A stretch of 64,000 bases of DNA from Bacillota bacterium. Its GTDB lineage: Bacteria; Macinerneyibacteriota; Macinerneyibacteria; Macinerneyibacteriales; DSCS01. Below the pieces are notes generated by a model, which had not been told where the DNA came from, made no database searches, and worked only from the letters and a program-made list of their open reading frames with translations. Within the stretch, counting starts at the first letter, position 1. Every line of letters starts with the position of its first letter. Location: assembly GCA_011048995.1 (NCBI GenBank), contig DSCS01000058.1:27652-91651 (forward strand), given 5' to 3'. Shown here one piece after another: positions 22,694-33,065 of this stretch. Made by a program: the position numbers and the translations under genes.

Positions 22694-23175
22694 CGATACC
22701 TCAATGTCGTCTGTTTGTTCATATGGCAGATAGCAGCAGCCACAGCATCATAGGCGTCAAAGAGATGCTCTTTTTCTTTGACACCTGTAAGCAAGGCCAC
22801 CATGCGGGAGACCTGCTCTTTTTGTGCGGTCCCTGTCCCGACTAAAGCCATTTTAATCTCCTTTGGCGAATATCCGAAAACGGGGATCTGATGCCGGGCA
22901 AAGGCCAGAAGCACCCCTCCGCGGACCTGCCCGACAGCAAGAGCCGAACGGGCATTTTTTGCAAAAAAGAGTTCTTCAACAGCCGCCTCTTCAGGCGCGT
23001 ATAATTCGCAGAGACGTGACACTTCATTATAAACGCAGAGAATCTTCTCTTCATCCTTTAATGTCTTCTCCGGTTTGATCACGCCGAATTGATGGACACG
23101 AAAACGGGATCCGCTTTTTTCCACCAGGGCAAATCCCGTATTGTTTACACCGGGATCGATGCCGAAAACAAGCAT
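22690..23175 (-). CDS. ruvC: Crossover junction endodeoxyribonuclease RuvC
   Basis: [68 protein letters not shown]. Confidence 0.96.
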   Translation of the reverse strand: MLVFGIDPGVNNTGFALVEKSGSRFRVHQFGVIKPEKTLKDEEKILCVYNEVSRLCELYAPEEAAVEELFFAKNARSALAVGQVRGGVLLAFARHQIPVFGYSPKEIKMALVGTGTAQKEQVSRMVALLTGVKEKEHLFDAYDAVAAAICHMNKQTTLRYR

Positions 23176-23927
23176 TATTCCTCGGCCAGTTTTTCCATTA
23201 CGGCATCATCAATATCAAAATTGGCAAAAACATTCTGAACATCGTCATTATCTTCCAACATATCCATCATCTTTAATACCTTTTTGGCTCCGTTTTCATC
23301 CAGTGAAACAGAATTTTTGGGAAGCATGGTCAGTTGAGAATCTTCGATGGCGACCCCTTGCCCTTCCAAAGCTTTTAAAGCCTCTGCAAAGGCTGCCGGA
23401 TCACAAAAGAGTTCAAAGTTTTCCCCTGCATCTTGAATATCATCAATACCGGCTTCAATAGCCATCTCGGTCAAGCGGTCTTCACTTATCCCCTCTTTAG
23501 AGATGACAATCAAGCCTTTTTTATCAAACATCCACGCCACAGAACCGTTTTCGCCCAGATTTCCCCCGGCTTTGGAAAGAATATATCTCATCTCGGCGAC
23601 AGTTCTGTTTTTATTGTCCGTCATTGCTTCAATAAAGACCGCGACTCCTTCAGGCCCGTAACCTTCATAGATGACTTCTTCATAGACGACCCCGGGCAGC
23701 TCCCCTGTCCCCTTTTGAATGGCGCGCTCGATATTGTCTTTTGGCATGTTGCTGGCTTTCGCCTTATCAACAGCCAGACGCAAACGGGGATTACTGTCCA
23801 TATCCCCTCCGCCTAAACGGGCCGCCACTGTAATCTCTTTGATTATTTTTGTAAATATTTTTCCGCGGGCGGCGTCGGCTTTTCCCTTTTTATGTTTGAT
23901 CGTACTCCATTTATTGTGCCCTGACAT
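23175..23927 (-). CDS. yebC: YebC/PmpR family transcriptional regulator
   Basis: [36 protein letters not shown]. Start moved from 24242 to 23927 behind GGAGGAGGT; the longer form would overlap dus. Confidence 0.95.
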   Translation of the reverse strand: MSGHNKWSTIKHKKGKADAARGKIFTKIIKEITVAARLGGGDMDSNPRLRLAVDKAKASNMPKDNIERAIQKGTGELPGVVYEEVIYEGYGPEGVAVFIEAMTDNKNRTVAEMRYILSKAGGNLGENGSVAWMFDKKGLIVISKEGISEDRLTEMAIEAGIDDIQDAGENFELFCDPAAFAEALKALEGQGVAIEDSQLTMLPKNSVSLDENGAKKVLKMMDMLEDNDDVQNVFANFDIDDAVMEKLAEE

Positions 23928-24008
23928 GCGAAACCTCCTCCGGTTGTTTTTTATATGAATATACCATAATTGCCGTCTATTGCAAATCATTTTACTCGAC
24001 ACGCCCTT

Positions 24009-24037
24009 GACAGTGCACAAGCGAAACAGTAGGATGA
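24009..24037 (+). promoter_or_regulatory. Promoter for dus
   Basis: TTGACA, 17 bp spacer, TAGGAT just upstream of the dus ATG at 24045. Confidence 0.5.
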
Positions 24038-24044
24038 TCTCATT

Positions 24045-25037
24045 ATGATTTTTGAAGGAGCTCTTTTTTCTGCACCCATGGCGTCGGTTACTGATACCCT
24101 GTTCCGAAATATCTGTGAGCATTATGGAGGCGCCGATATCTATTTTACTGAAATGATCAGCGCCCCGGCGCTTCTTCAACAGGGCCCTCTGGAAGCTTAT
24201 TATTGCGATTTTTCTCCCTGCCCTGAAAAAACAGTGGCTCAATTAGTAGGCGGAAGAAGCGCAGATCTGATCAGGGCTGCAGCACATCTCTGTTCCTGCT
24301 ATCCGGAATTGGGCGGAATCGATATTAATATGGGATGTTCAGCACCTCTTATCCGTAAAAAAAAGGCGGGTATTGCATGGATGAGCCGTTATGAAGAGCT
24401 CCCGGCCCTTCTCGGACAATTAAGAGATGTAACGGCGGGGAAAAGCCTGTCTGTAAAATTCCGCATCGGCCTCTCCGATGATGAAAAAGCGTTCTTCCGT
24501 TTTTTAGAGATCTTAGCCTCTGCAAAAATCGACTTTGTCACATTTCACGGGCGGACTCAAAAAGATAAATTCAGAAAAAACGTCCGTTGGGACTATTTCG
24601 ACAAGGCCCGGGAATATCTCCCTTTCCCTGTCATCGCTAACGGTGATATTGATTCCCTGTGGCGTTATCGGGCGCTCCTGCGTGACCACAATCCCTACGG
24701 AGTCATGATCGGCCGCGCAGCAGCCCGGGCTCCATGGCTTTTCCCTCTGCTGTCTCAAGTGTCCCGAAAAAACCCTTCGGACAATTTGATCTCCGCCCCT
24801 GTTGACTTTGAGGCTTATGTCCGTCTTTTTACCCGGCATCTGGACGAAAACGTCCCCTTATCCCTACAAAAAAACCGTATTATCCGTTTCACGCTTTATT
24901 TATCCCAAAACCTTTTCTGGGGACATCATCTTCTGACAGCCGTTTCTCAAGCGCCGACACCTCAGGAAGCCGTCAGCCTTTTACATGGTTATTTTGAAAA
25001 ACATCCTGAAGAAAAAAGAAAAAAATGGTCTTTCTGA
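24045..25037 (+). CDS. dus: tRNA-dihydrouridine synthase family protein
   Basis: [95 protein letters not shown]. Only plus-strand CDS supported. Confidence 0.9.
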   Translation: MIFEGALFSAPMASVTDTLFRNICEHYGGADIYFTEMISAPALLQQGPLEAYYCDFSPCPEKTVAQLVGGRSADLIRAAAHLCSCYPELGGIDINMGCSAPLIRKKKAGIAWMSRYEELPALLGQLRDVTAGKSLSVKFRIGLSDDEKAFFRFLEILASAKIDFVTFHGRTQKDKFRKNVRWDYFDKAREYLPFPVIANGDIDSLWRYRALLRDHNPYGVMIGRAAARAPWLFPLLSQVSRKNPSDNLISAPVDFEAYVRLFTRHLDENVPLSLQKNRIIRFTLYLSQNLFWGHHLLTAVSQAPTPQEAVSLLHGYFEKHPEEKRKKWSF

Positions 25038-25045
25038 AAAATATT

Positions 25046-25072
25046 AAAGCCGGGGAGGATCTCCCCGGCTTT
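25046..25072. terminator. Bidirectional intrinsic terminator between dus and lat
   Basis: AAAGCCGGGGAG-GAT-CTCCCCGGCTTT, perfect 12 bp stem, 3 nt loop. Confidence 0.85.
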
Positions 25073-25078
25073 ATAGGA

Positions 25079-26377
25079 TCAGAAAGCTTCTTTTATAATG
25101 GACATCGCTTTGTCGATGTCCTCCTGTGTGACATCAAGGAAAGGACGGAACCGTATTGACTTCTGCCCGCATGGCAAGGCAATAAGGCCTTTATTGTAAA
25201 GACTTTCTCTGAAAGAATCCCTTTGCTCTGTCGATGCCAGATCAAAGGCGATCATCAACCCTTTGCCGCGGATATTGGAGATCTTGCCGTTCAGTTCCCT
25301 CAGGGCATTCATAAGATATTCTCCCATATCATGCGCATTTTGAACCAGATTGTCTTCTTTGATGATCTCAAGATAACGCCTTGACCTTGCCATATCGGTC
25401 AGGTTGCCTCCCCAGGTCGAATTGATCCGTGAAGCTTCATGGAAAACGTTGTTTTTCACCGCATCGATTCTGGGCCCGGCGAAAATACCGCAAACCTGCA
25501 TCTTCTTCCCGAAACTGATAATATCGGGCTGAATATCATAATGCTCGCTGGCCCACATTTTCCCGGTGATACCCATTCCTGATTGGACTTCATCCAAAAT
25601 ATAGAGAATATCATAATCATGGCAGATCTTCTGTAAAGCCTGCATAAACTCGGGGCGGAAATGATTGTCTCCGCCTTCTCCCTGAATAGGTTCGATGAGA
25701 ATAGCTGCATATTCATCGGCATCGTTTTTGACCAGGTCCATAATCATCGAGAGCACTTTTTCTTCGCTCTTTTTGACTTCATCAAGGTTTTCATCCAAAG
25801 GAAAGATGACCTTGGGATTGGGAATGCGGGGCCAATCAAATTTGGGGAAATACTTTGTTTTTCTCTGATCGAAAGTATTGGTTACCGACAGGGTATATCC
25901 TGTTCGTCCATGGAAGGCCTGTTCAAAATGAATAATTTTTAAACCTTTTTCCATTTTATGGCCTTTTTCAAAATTTTTACGGACTTTCCAGTCAAAAGCG
26001 GCCTTCATGGCATTCTCAACAGCCAAAGCCCCTCCGGAAACAAAAAACTGATATTTCATATAAGAAGGCTTAGCAATGGATGCTACGGCCTGTGTAAAAG
26101 CTGCCATCTCGGTGGTATAAATATCACTGTTAGAAGGATTGGATATGGCGATCCTTTTAATATAATCCAAAAATTGAGGATCTGTCATTTTGGGATGATT
26201 ATGTCCCAATGGCTGAGAGGCAAAAAAGGAGAAAAAGTCCAAATAGGATTTCTCATATTTCGCGTCGTAGATATAGCTCCCCCGGCTTTTTTCAATATCG
26301 TAGACCATATCAAACCCGTCAGCCAACATATGCTCTCCGATGATCTTGTGAACATCTTTCGGTAAAATTCGATTCAT
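25079..26377 (-). CDS. lat: L-lysine 6-transaminase
   Basis: Class III PLP aminotransferase; HGRTGYTLSVTNTFDQRKTKYFPKFDWPRI (LAT-type segment); DEVQSGMGITGKMWASEHY; FGKKMQVCG. Start at MNRILPKD behind GGAGGATG. Confidence 0.87.
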   Translation of the reverse strand: MNRILPKDVHKIIGEHMLADGFDMVYDIEKSRGSYIYDAKYEKSYLDFFSFFASQPLGHNHPKMTDPQFLDYIKRIAISNPSNSDIYTTEMAAFTQAVASIAKPSYMKYQFFVSGGALAVENAMKAAFDWKVRKNFEKGHKMEKGLKIIHFEQAFHGRTGYTLSVTNTFDQRKTKYFPKFDWPRIPNPKVIFPLDENLDEVKKSEEKVLSMIMDLVKNDADEYAAILIEPIQGEGGDNHFRPEFMQALQKICHDYDILYILDEVQSGMGITGKMWASEHYDIQPDIISFGKKMQVCGIFAGPRIDAVKNNVFHEASRINSTWGGNLTDMARSRRYLEIIKEDNLVQNAHDMGEYLMNALRELNGKISNIRGKGLMIAFDLASTEQRDSFRESLYNKGLIALPCGQKSIRFRPFLDVTQEDIDKAMSIIKEAF

Positions 26378-26450
26378 TTTTTCATCCTCCTTTTTAATTC
26401 TCATAACCGGATTCTAAGGGTTTTAAAAAAAGTGTCAAGGGAAAGCGGCT

Positions 26451-27563
26451 TTATTTCCATTCTTTCAGAAAGGCAAGGACCAACTGGACGACCTTGGCCA
26501 TATCATCCAATAAAATCCACTCACGCACACTATGGACATCTGTCATCCCGATACTGAGAACAACACTTTCTAATCCCTTATTATTGAATATATTAGCGTC
26601 ACTTCCCCCTTTGCAACGGACAAGTTTTTGTGGGCGCCCGATTTTTTCGCCGGCTTTCTGTAAAGCTTTGATCAAAGGGATCTCTTTTCGGTTCTCATAA
26701 GGTTTATACTTTTCTCTGACATCAAAGCGGATCTTCAACCCCGGGTATTCCGCCTCTGTCTTTTGGGCGGCTGTGCGCAGCTCTTCAACGGCTTTTTTCA
26801 TTTTTTCTTCTCTGAAAGACCGTAACTCCGCCGAAAGCCTTGTTTCTTCAGGAACGATATTGACGGCTTCGCCGCCGCTTATCCTCCCGATATTTAAAAC
26901 CGTTTCACTGTCGAGGGTTCCCGTTTTGATTTTTTGAAGAAAGGAAGCAGCAGCCATAACCGAATTGATCCCTTCATCGATGGCCCATCCGGCATGGGCC
27001 GCTTTCCCTTTAAATGTCAGCTGAATATCCAACGAGCCCACAGCAGCATAACCGATAAGGTCCATACCGCTCATATCCAACACTAAAGCCTGTCCGGATC
27101 TGAAACGTCCGAGATCCATCAGTGCTGCGCCCTCAAGTCCGGTCTCTTCAGCGACGGAAAAGGCTATTTCGATCGGAGGGTGAGAGCATTTCATCTCTTT
27201 GACCCGTCGAAGGACTTCAAAGATAACGGCAATAGCGGCTTTATCATCGGCCCCTAAAACAAAGCGTCCGTCTCCTGTGATCTTACCGTTTTCCAGATGC
27301 GCTTCAAATGCCCCGGCCGGAGTTACTGTATCTGTGTGAGCCGAAAGCAGTATGGGTTTCCGAACCGGGTCGCCGGGAAAATAGGCGTAAATATTGCCGG
27401 CATTGGACTGTAGAGAAGCTCCCTCTTCCGGATCATACTCGACGCGTGCCCCAAGGCCTTTCAGCCGTTCTACAAGATAAGCATTGATCTCTTTTTCATG
27501 ATAAGTGGGTGACGGGATGCGAGCCATCTCGGCAAAATCACGGAAAAGACGCTCTTTTATCAT
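26451..27563 (-). CDS. M20 family metallopeptidase, peptidase T-like
   Basis: LLSAHTDTVTPAG; GADDKAAIAVIFEVLRR; FSVAEETGLEGAALMD; KGGSDANIFNNKGLESVVLSIGM. Confidence 0.88.
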   Translation of the reverse strand: MIKERLFRDFAEMARIPSPTYHEKEINAYLVERLKGLGARVEYDPEEGASLQSNAGNIYAYFPGDPVRKPILLSAHTDTVTPAGAFEAHLENGKITGDGRFVLGADDKAAIAVIFEVLRRVKEMKCSHPPIEIAFSVAEETGLEGAALMDLGRFRSGQALVLDMSGMDLIGYAAVGSLDIQLTFKGKAAHAGWAIDEGINSVMAAASFLQKIKTGTLDSETVLNIGRISGGEAVNIVPEETRLSAELRSFREEKMKKAVEELRTAAQKTEAEYPGLKIRFDVREKYKPYENRKEIPLIKALQKAGEKIGRPQKLVRCKGGSDANIFNNKGLESVVLSIGMTDVHSVREWILLDDMAKVVQLVLAFLKEWK

Positions 27564-28726
27564 TTCAGCAAAGCCCCGATCTTATCCAGCCCTTCTTCTA
27601 TGATATCCATGGATGTCGCATAGGACAGGCGTAAAAAACCTTCGGCGCCGAAAGCTGTGCCGCTGACACCGGCTACACTGGATTTTTCAAGAAGGAACTC
27701 TACAAACTCGTCGGCATTACGCATCCCCAATTTTTCAAAAGCTTCGGTGACTTCAGGAAAAACATAAAAAGCTCCGTTTGGCTTTCGGCAATGAATTCCC
27801 GGCATAGCATTCAATCGCTCTACCATATAATCCCGACGCTGAGAAAAGGCAAGGCGCATTGTTTCGATATCGCTGCCGTCTCCCTGAATAGCGGCCAAAG
27901 AAGCATATTGAGCGATTGAGTTAGGGCATGATGTGATCTGTCCCTGAAGCATGGCCATTTTTTTGATGATCCATTCGGGCCCTGCCACATAGCCGATACG
28001 CCACCCTGTCATGGCATAGGCCTTAGAGACGCCGTTGACTAAAATCGTCTTTTCAGGAAGATACTTGGCTATGGAATAATGATGTTTATTGTCATAAATA
28101 AGTTTTTCATAGATCTCGTCTGAAATGACCCATATACTCCGCTCACGGCAGAATTTTGCCAATTCTTTGATAAACTTCTTGGTGTAAACAGCCCCGGTCG
28201 GATTGTTAGGCGTATTTAACAAAATCATCCTTGTCTTCGCCGTCACAGCCGCTTCTACGTCTTCCATCTGAGGTTCAAAATTATGTTCAGCATGACAGGG
28301 GACAATGACAGACTTGGCTTCGGCTGTTTTGATCTGTTCTGTGTAAGAAACCCAATAAGGAGAGAAGATGATCGCTTCGTCATCGGGATTCAAAAGCGTA
28401 AAAACAGCATTCCACAAAGCATGTTTTGCCCCTGCGGAGATCAAAATGTTTTTACGGGTATACCCTCTCAGCCCATTGTCTCTTTCCAGTTTTTTGATAA
28501 TGGCATCTTTTAACTCAGAAATGCCGGATGCCGTTGTATAACGGGTCTTCCCGTTATTCAAGGCTTCAATGGCTGCATTTTTGATGTACTCAGGGGTGTC
28601 AAAGTCCGGCTCTCCCGCTCCGAAAGAAAGGACTTTAACGCCCATGGCTTTAAGTTCGTTGACCCGTTGTGTAACTTTTAGAGTCGGCGATTCAGCTAAG
28701 GATCCGACAATTTCAGAAAACGGCAT
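27560..28726 (-). CDS. Pyridoxal phosphate-dependent aminotransferase (aspartate aminotransferase class I)
   Basis: GAGEPDFDTPEYIKNAAIEALNNGKTRYTTASG; LNTPNNPTGAVY; NGVSKAYAMTGWRIGY. Confidence 0.92.
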   Translation of the reverse strand: MPFSEIVGSLAESPTLKVTQRVNELKAMGVKVLSFGAGEPDFDTPEYIKNAAIEALNNGKTRYTTASGISELKDAIIKKLERDNGLRGYTRKNILISAGAKHALWNAVFTLLNPDDEAIIFSPYWVSYTEQIKTAEAKSVIVPCHAEHNFEPQMEDVEAAVTAKTRMILLNTPNNPTGAVYTKKFIKELAKFCRERSIWVISDEIYEKLIYDNKHHYSIAKYLPEKTILVNGVSKAYAMTGWRIGYVAGPEWIIKKMAMLQGQITSCPNSIAQYASLAAIQGDGSDIETMRLAFSQRRDYMVERLNAMPGIHCRKPNGAFYVFPEVTEAFEKLGMRNADEFVEFLLEKSSVAGVSGTAFGAEGFLRLSYATSMDIIEEGLDKIGALLK

Positions 28727-28740
28727 AATAGATCATCTCC

Positions 28741-29736
28741 TCAATGACTGTTCAGCAAAGCCAAACAGACAGTATTCACAATATCATCCACACTGCATCC
28801 CCGGGACAAATCATTAAACGGCCGTTTCAACCCTTGGATGACAGGTCCCACGGCCTCGGCCCCGGCTAATCTCTGCACCAGTTTGTATCCGATGTTACCT
28901 GCTTCAAGTGACGGAAAAATCAAACAGTTGGCCCGGCCCGCCACAGGAGAATCCGGTGCTTTTTTCTTCCCCACAAAATCCACTAAAGCGGCATCAGCTT
29001 GTAATTCCCCGTCATACAAAAAGGAAACACCTCTCTTTTTAAGAAGACTGACAGCTTCAATAACCTTATCGGCTCTTTCATGAGAAGCACTTCCCTTGGT
29101 CGAAAAACTAAGTAAAGCGACTTTGGGTTCAACCCCCAAAAGGTTTTTTGTGGTTTCAGCAGAAGCGGCGGCAATATCGGCCAGCTGCTCTGCTGTGGGA
29201 TCAGGGACTACGGCGCAATCTCCGAATACTAAAAGCCCGTTCTCACCATACACAGCATCCTTCATGGCCATGATAAAAACCGATGATACTGTTTTCATGC
29301 CCGGTTTCAGTCCGACACCCAGAATGGCCGCACGCAGCACATCTCCTGTTGTGTGACCGGCCCCGGCCACGGCTGCGTCCACATCACCCTCATTCAGAAG
29401 TAACGCTGCATAATACAAGGGGTCTTCAATAATTTTACAAGCCTCATCAAAGGTCATCCCCTTATGTTTTCTTTTTTCGTAAAAGACTTGCCCTAAATGT
29501 TCTCTTTTCTCATGGATGAACGGGTCGACGATCAGGATCCTTCCTTGATCAAGAGTTTCCTTTTTTATATGGGATACGATTTTTTTTTCACTGCCGATAA
29601 GGACGACTTTCTCTGCAAGCTTTTCGTCAGCGATGATTTGGGCGGCTTTCAGTGTCCTTATGTCCTCTGTCTCAGGTAAACAGATACGTCCCTTGACAGC
29701 GGCCGCGTCACGACGGATTCTTTTGATAAATTCCAT
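28741..29736 (-). CDS. pta: Phosphate acetyltransferase
   Basis: [39 protein letters not shown]-type; [47 protein letters not shown]. Start at MEFIKRIR. Confidence 0.93.
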   Translation of the reverse strand: MEFIKRIRRDAAAVKGRICLPETEDIRTLKAAQIIADEKLAEKVVLIGSEKKIVSHIKKETLDQGRILIVDPFIHEKREHLGQVFYEKRKHKGMTFDEACKIIEDPLYYAALLLNEGDVDAAVAGAGHTTGDVLRAAILGVGLKPGMKTVSSVFIMAMKDAVYGENGLLVFGDCAVVPDPTAEQLADIAAASAETTKNLLGVEPKVALLSFSTKGSASHERADKVIEAVSLLKKRGVSFLYDGELQADAALVDFVGKKKAPDSPVAGRANCLIFPSLEAGNIGYKLVQRLAGAEAVGPVIQGLKRPFNDLSRGCSVDDIVNTVCLALLNSH

Positions 29737-29746
29737 TCTGATTTCC

Positions 29747-31006
29747 TTAATCCAAAAGGTGGACACAGAGTCCGCTTCGTAATTTCGGTTCAAACCATGT
29801 CGATTTGGGGGGCATGACTTTCCCGGCATCGGCGACATCCATAAGCTGATTGATCGATGTGGGATAAAGGGCAAAGGCTAAGACATAATCCCCGCTTTTA
29901 ACACATTTTTCAAGCTCTTTCATGCCTCTTATACCCCCGACAAAGTCAATGCGGTCATCCTTGCGGGGATCCCCGATCCCAAGCACAGGAGAAAGCAGAT
30001 TGTTTTGCAATATTGCCACGTCAAGGGAGGCAATAGGGTCATCGGCATCAAAAGTCCCCTTTTTCGCCTGAAGTGAATACCATTCGCCTTTAAAAAACAT
30101 CGAAAACTCATGACAAACTGAAGGCTTGGCCGCCTCACCTGTCTCTTCTTTTTTCTTTACAGTAAAGAACTGATCAACAGCAGACATAAAAGTCTCCGGA
30201 CTCAGTCCATTGAGATCTTTTAATACCCTATTATAGTCCATGATATACATCTGATCATGAGGAAAGATGACAGAAAGAAAGAAATTGTATTCTTCCTCTC
30301 CCGTATGTCCTGAATTTTCATCCTTTTTCATTTTTCTGACCCGTGTGGCCGCTGCAGAGCGGTGATGGCCGTCAGCTACATAGAGAACGGGGATCTGATC
30401 AAATTCATTTTGAATCTTTTTAATGGCGTCTTGATCGTCCACGGCCCAAAAGGTATGAATGACATCAATGCTGTCATGAGAAGTGAAACGGTAAACCGAC
30501 GCATTGTGCTCCATATACGCGGCGATGAAGCTGTCCAGCGATTCGCGGGCTTGATATGTCAAAAAAACCGGCCCTGTATTGGCATTCAGGGCATAGACAT
30601 GGCGTGTCCTGTCATCTTCTTTATCCTGGCGGGTAAACTCATGCTTCTTGATAATATCATTTTCATAATCATCGACTGAAGCAGCGGCGACCAGCCCGGT
30701 TTGGACATGTTCCCCCATCTGCTGTTTGTAAATGTAATAGCACGGAGCCGAATCCTGAATCATCCATTCCTTTTCCATAAAGGCCTTCAGGTTGGCGGCT
30801 GCTTTGGCATAGACGGCATCATCATAAAGATGAATATCTTCCGGGAGGTCGACCTCAGGCTTTGTGATATGTAAAAATGAATATTCATTTCCCTTCACCA
30901 TCTCCCTTGCTTCTTTGGAATTCAAAACATCATAAGGGGGAGATGCAATCCTTTCAACGAGATGCTTCTGGGGGCGAACCCCTTTAAAGGGCCTGACATT
31001 TGCCAT
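29747..31006 (-). CDS. DUF1015 family protein
   Basis: [67 protein letters not shown]. Start at MANVRPF. Confidence 0.88.
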   Translation of the reverse strand: MANVRPFKGVRPQKHLVERIASPPYDVLNSKEAREMVKGNEYSFLHITKPEVDLPEDIHLYDDAVYAKAAANLKAFMEKEWMIQDSAPCYYIYKQQMGEHVQTGLVAAASVDDYENDIIKKHEFTRQDKEDDRTRHVYALNANTGPVFLTYQARESLDSFIAAYMEHNASVYRFTSHDSIDVIHTFWAVDDQDAIKKIQNEFDQIPVLYVADGHHRSAAATRVRKMKKDENSGHTGEEEYNFFLSVIFPHDQMYIMDYNRVLKDLNGLSPETFMSAVDQFFTVKKKEETGEAAKPSVCHEFSMFFKGEWYSLQAKKGTFDADDPIASLDVAILQNNLLSPVLGIGDPRKDDRIDFVGGIRGMKELEKCVKSGDYVLAFALYPTSINQLMDVADAGKVMPPKSTWFEPKLRSGLCVHLLD

Positions 31007-31110
31007 AAGTACTCCTTTCATCTATAAAATAAACACCATAACATCGTCTAATGCGATGATATCCATAAGCTTACTTCTGTCAACGAAATTGATATTATTT
31101 CAGTGAAAAG

Positions 31111-31905
31111 TCACGTTTTTCTCTTATCTTTGACTTTAGTCTTGTGCTGAATAAAACGAAGAAGAATAAAAATGATCAAAGAAATATAAATCATAATAAC
31201 AGAAATAGGTTTTGAATACTGCAGGCCAAAAGAGGTAAACCGCTCATAGATCATTACCGGAGCAGTCATCGGATGATAGGCCAAAATGACAACAGCGCCG
31301 AATTCGCTCAACCCCCGGGCCCACATCATGATCATCCCGGATAGAATATCGGAAAAGGCACAGGGCAAAACGACCTTCCAAAAGGATTGGAACCGTGATG
31401 CTCCCAGATTCCGGGCGACATATTCTAAATGGACATCGACTTTTTTGAATCCTTCTTTTGCGCTATTCACAAGATAAGAAAAACTGACAAAAAACATCCC
31501 CAGGATCACTCCGAAAACGGTGTCGACAAATTCGATTCCGAAAACAGCAAACATCTTACCAAACAAAAAACGGCTGCCGTAAATGCTCAGTAATGCGATC
31601 CCTGCCGCTGAATGGGGGAACATCACCGGGATATCCACAATGGCTTCGATAACCCCTTTTCCCCAGAACTCATGCCGTGCAAGAAGATAAGCCGTCGGGA
31701 TCCCCAAAAGGAGGCCGAAAAGAGTCGCATATAGAGAGGCTTCCAAAGTAAAAAAAATAGACCTGACGATCTCTTTGTCTTGAAACACGTAGCTGATCAG
31801 TTCCGGAGAAAGAGAAACAAGCATATTGATGACAGGGGCAGCCACAAGAATAAGCAAAAGGACAAAAAGGATCTTGAAAATAGTGTTGAAAAATGAACTT
31901 TTCAC
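31111..31905 (-). CDS. Molybdate/tungstate-type ABC transporter permease
   Basis: SLYATLFGLLLGIPTAYLLAR; EAIVDIPVMFPHSAAGIALL; EYVARNLGASRFQSFWKVVLPCAFSDILSGMIMMWARGLSEFGAVVILAY. Confidence 0.85.
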   Translation of the reverse strand: MKSSFFNTIFKILFVLLLILVAAPVINMLVSLSPELISYVFQDKEIVRSIFFTLEASLYATLFGLLLGIPTAYLLARHEFWGKGVIEAIVDIPVMFPHSAAGIALLSIYGSRFLFGKMFAVFGIEFVDTVFGVILGMFFVSFSYLVNSAKEGFKKVDVHLEYVARNLGASRFQSFWKVVLPCAFSDILSGMIMMWARGLSEFGAVVILAYHPMTAPVMIYERFTSFGLQYSKPISVIMIYISLIIFILLRFIQHKTKVKDKRKT

Positions 31906-32951
31906 AAACCGTATACTCCTACAGCATTTGATTTGAAAATCAAATAAACCGTTTGCCCCGGCTCCAGAGCCATTTGACGAAAAGAACGCTGTGTTAAAAG
32001 GGAAACAAGTGAAATCCCCGCATCAACATGTACTTTGACTCCCATGTTATGATGGATCACAGACCGGACATCTCCCTTGAGGCAATTCCGGGCACTTGTC
32101 TCCTGCATGGGTTTCAGGCTGAGAATAATGTCTTCCGGGGGAATATGGACAAGATACTCTTTTTTCGCCTCTAATCCCTCTTTATATAGACAAAAGTCTC
32201 CTTTACAAAGAAGGGAACGGCTCTTCTTATAGATCATACGAAAAAGGTTTTCTTTTCGGATAAGCTTTCCGATCTCAACGGAGGCCGGCCGGTTCACGAC
32301 CTCTTCAACCGGCCCTATTTGCCGGAGTTCTCCATTCATCATCACGCCGATCTTATCAGAAAGGAAAAGAGCTTCTTCAATGTCATGAGTCACATGCAAA
32401 ACAGTCAGCCCTTTTTCATGGCGAATACGCTGTATCTCCTGCATGATCTCCCATTTTGTTATAGCATCCAAAGCCGAAAGGGGTTCATCCAAAAGAAGTA
32501 AAGGGCGGCCAAGGACCAAAGCCCGGGCTAAAGCGACTCGCTGCTTTTCCCCTCCCGAGAGATGCTGAATGCTTCTTTCGAGGAGAGAGTCGATCTTTAA
32601 GAATCGGGCCGCGTCTTCGACTTTCTTTTCTCTTTCTTTTTTAGAAAGACGCATGATATGCAAAGAAAAAGCAATATTCTCAAAAACATTCTTATGAGGG
32701 AATAGATAAAGATTTTGATAAACGATTCCGACCGGACGCTTCTGCAAAGCTTCACGGTTCATCTCTTTGCCATTGATCATCAGGGTCCCATGTGCAGGAG
32801 TATTGATCCCCATGATCATTTCCAGAAGCATGGTCTTTCCCGAACCCGTGGGGCCTACCAAGTTCAGGTATTCCCCGGCTTTCAAATGAAAAGAAATATC
32901 TTTCAGTGTAAAGTCCCCTTTTTTTAGGGTAATGTGACCGAGTGTCAACAT
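31902..32951 (-). CDS. ABC transporter ATP-binding protein with C-terminal TOBE-like region (molybdate/tungstate type)
   Basis: GPTGSGKTMLLEMI; LSGGEKQRVALARAL; LLLDEPLSALD; C-terminal CLKGDVRSVIHHNMGVKVHVDAGISLVSLLTQRS. Start at MLTLGHITLKKG. Confidence 0.87.
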   Translation of the reverse strand: MLTLGHITLKKGDFTLKDISFHLKAGEYLNLVGPTGSGKTMLLEMIMGINTPAHGTLMINGKEMNREALQKRPVGIVYQNLYLFPHKNVFENIAFSLHIMRLSKKEREKKVEDAARFLKIDSLLERSIQHLSGGEKQRVALARALVLGRPLLLLDEPLSALDAITKWEIMQEIQRIRHEKGLTVLHVTHDIEEALFLSDKIGVMMNGELRQIGPVEEVVNRPASVEIGKLIRKENLFRMIYKKSRSLLCKGDFCLYKEGLEAKKEYLVHIPPEDIILSLKPMQETSARNCLKGDVRSVIHHNMGVKVHVDAGISLVSLLTQRSFRQMALEPGQTVYLIFKSNAVGVYGL

Positions 32952-32983
32952 ATCTGCTCCTATATGTTTATCCGTATATATCG

Positions 32984-33012
32984 ATAATATCGGCATTCTG
33001 AACGGCTTTCAA
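32984..33012 (-). promoter_or_regulatory. Sigma70-type promoter for the Mo/W-type ABC operon
   Basis: Minus strand TTGAAA (33007-33012), 17 bp spacer, TATTAT (32984-32989). Confidence 0.55.
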
Positions 33013-33031
33013 GATATTTTATACAGAAAAG

Positions 33032-33060
33032 ACACCCCGGAGCTGAAGACTCCGGGGTGT
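33032..33060 (-). terminator. Intrinsic terminator-like hairpin downstream of the DUF4139 gene
   Basis: ACACCCCGGAG / CTCCGGGGTGT 11 bp stem, 7 nt loop, followed by CTTTTCTG on the minus strand. Confidence 0.7.
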
Positions 33061-33065
33061 TGAGA

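Noticed and set aside
23928-24242. N-terminal 105-aa extension of the YebC ORF
   Set aside because: Would overlap dus on the opposite strand. The canonical MSGHNKWS start with a strong RBS is at 23927.
31042-31058. 5-bp stem hairpin (catcgtctaatgcgatg) upstream of the DUF1015 gene
   Set aside because: Too short and without T-run or conserved motif to call a regulatory element.
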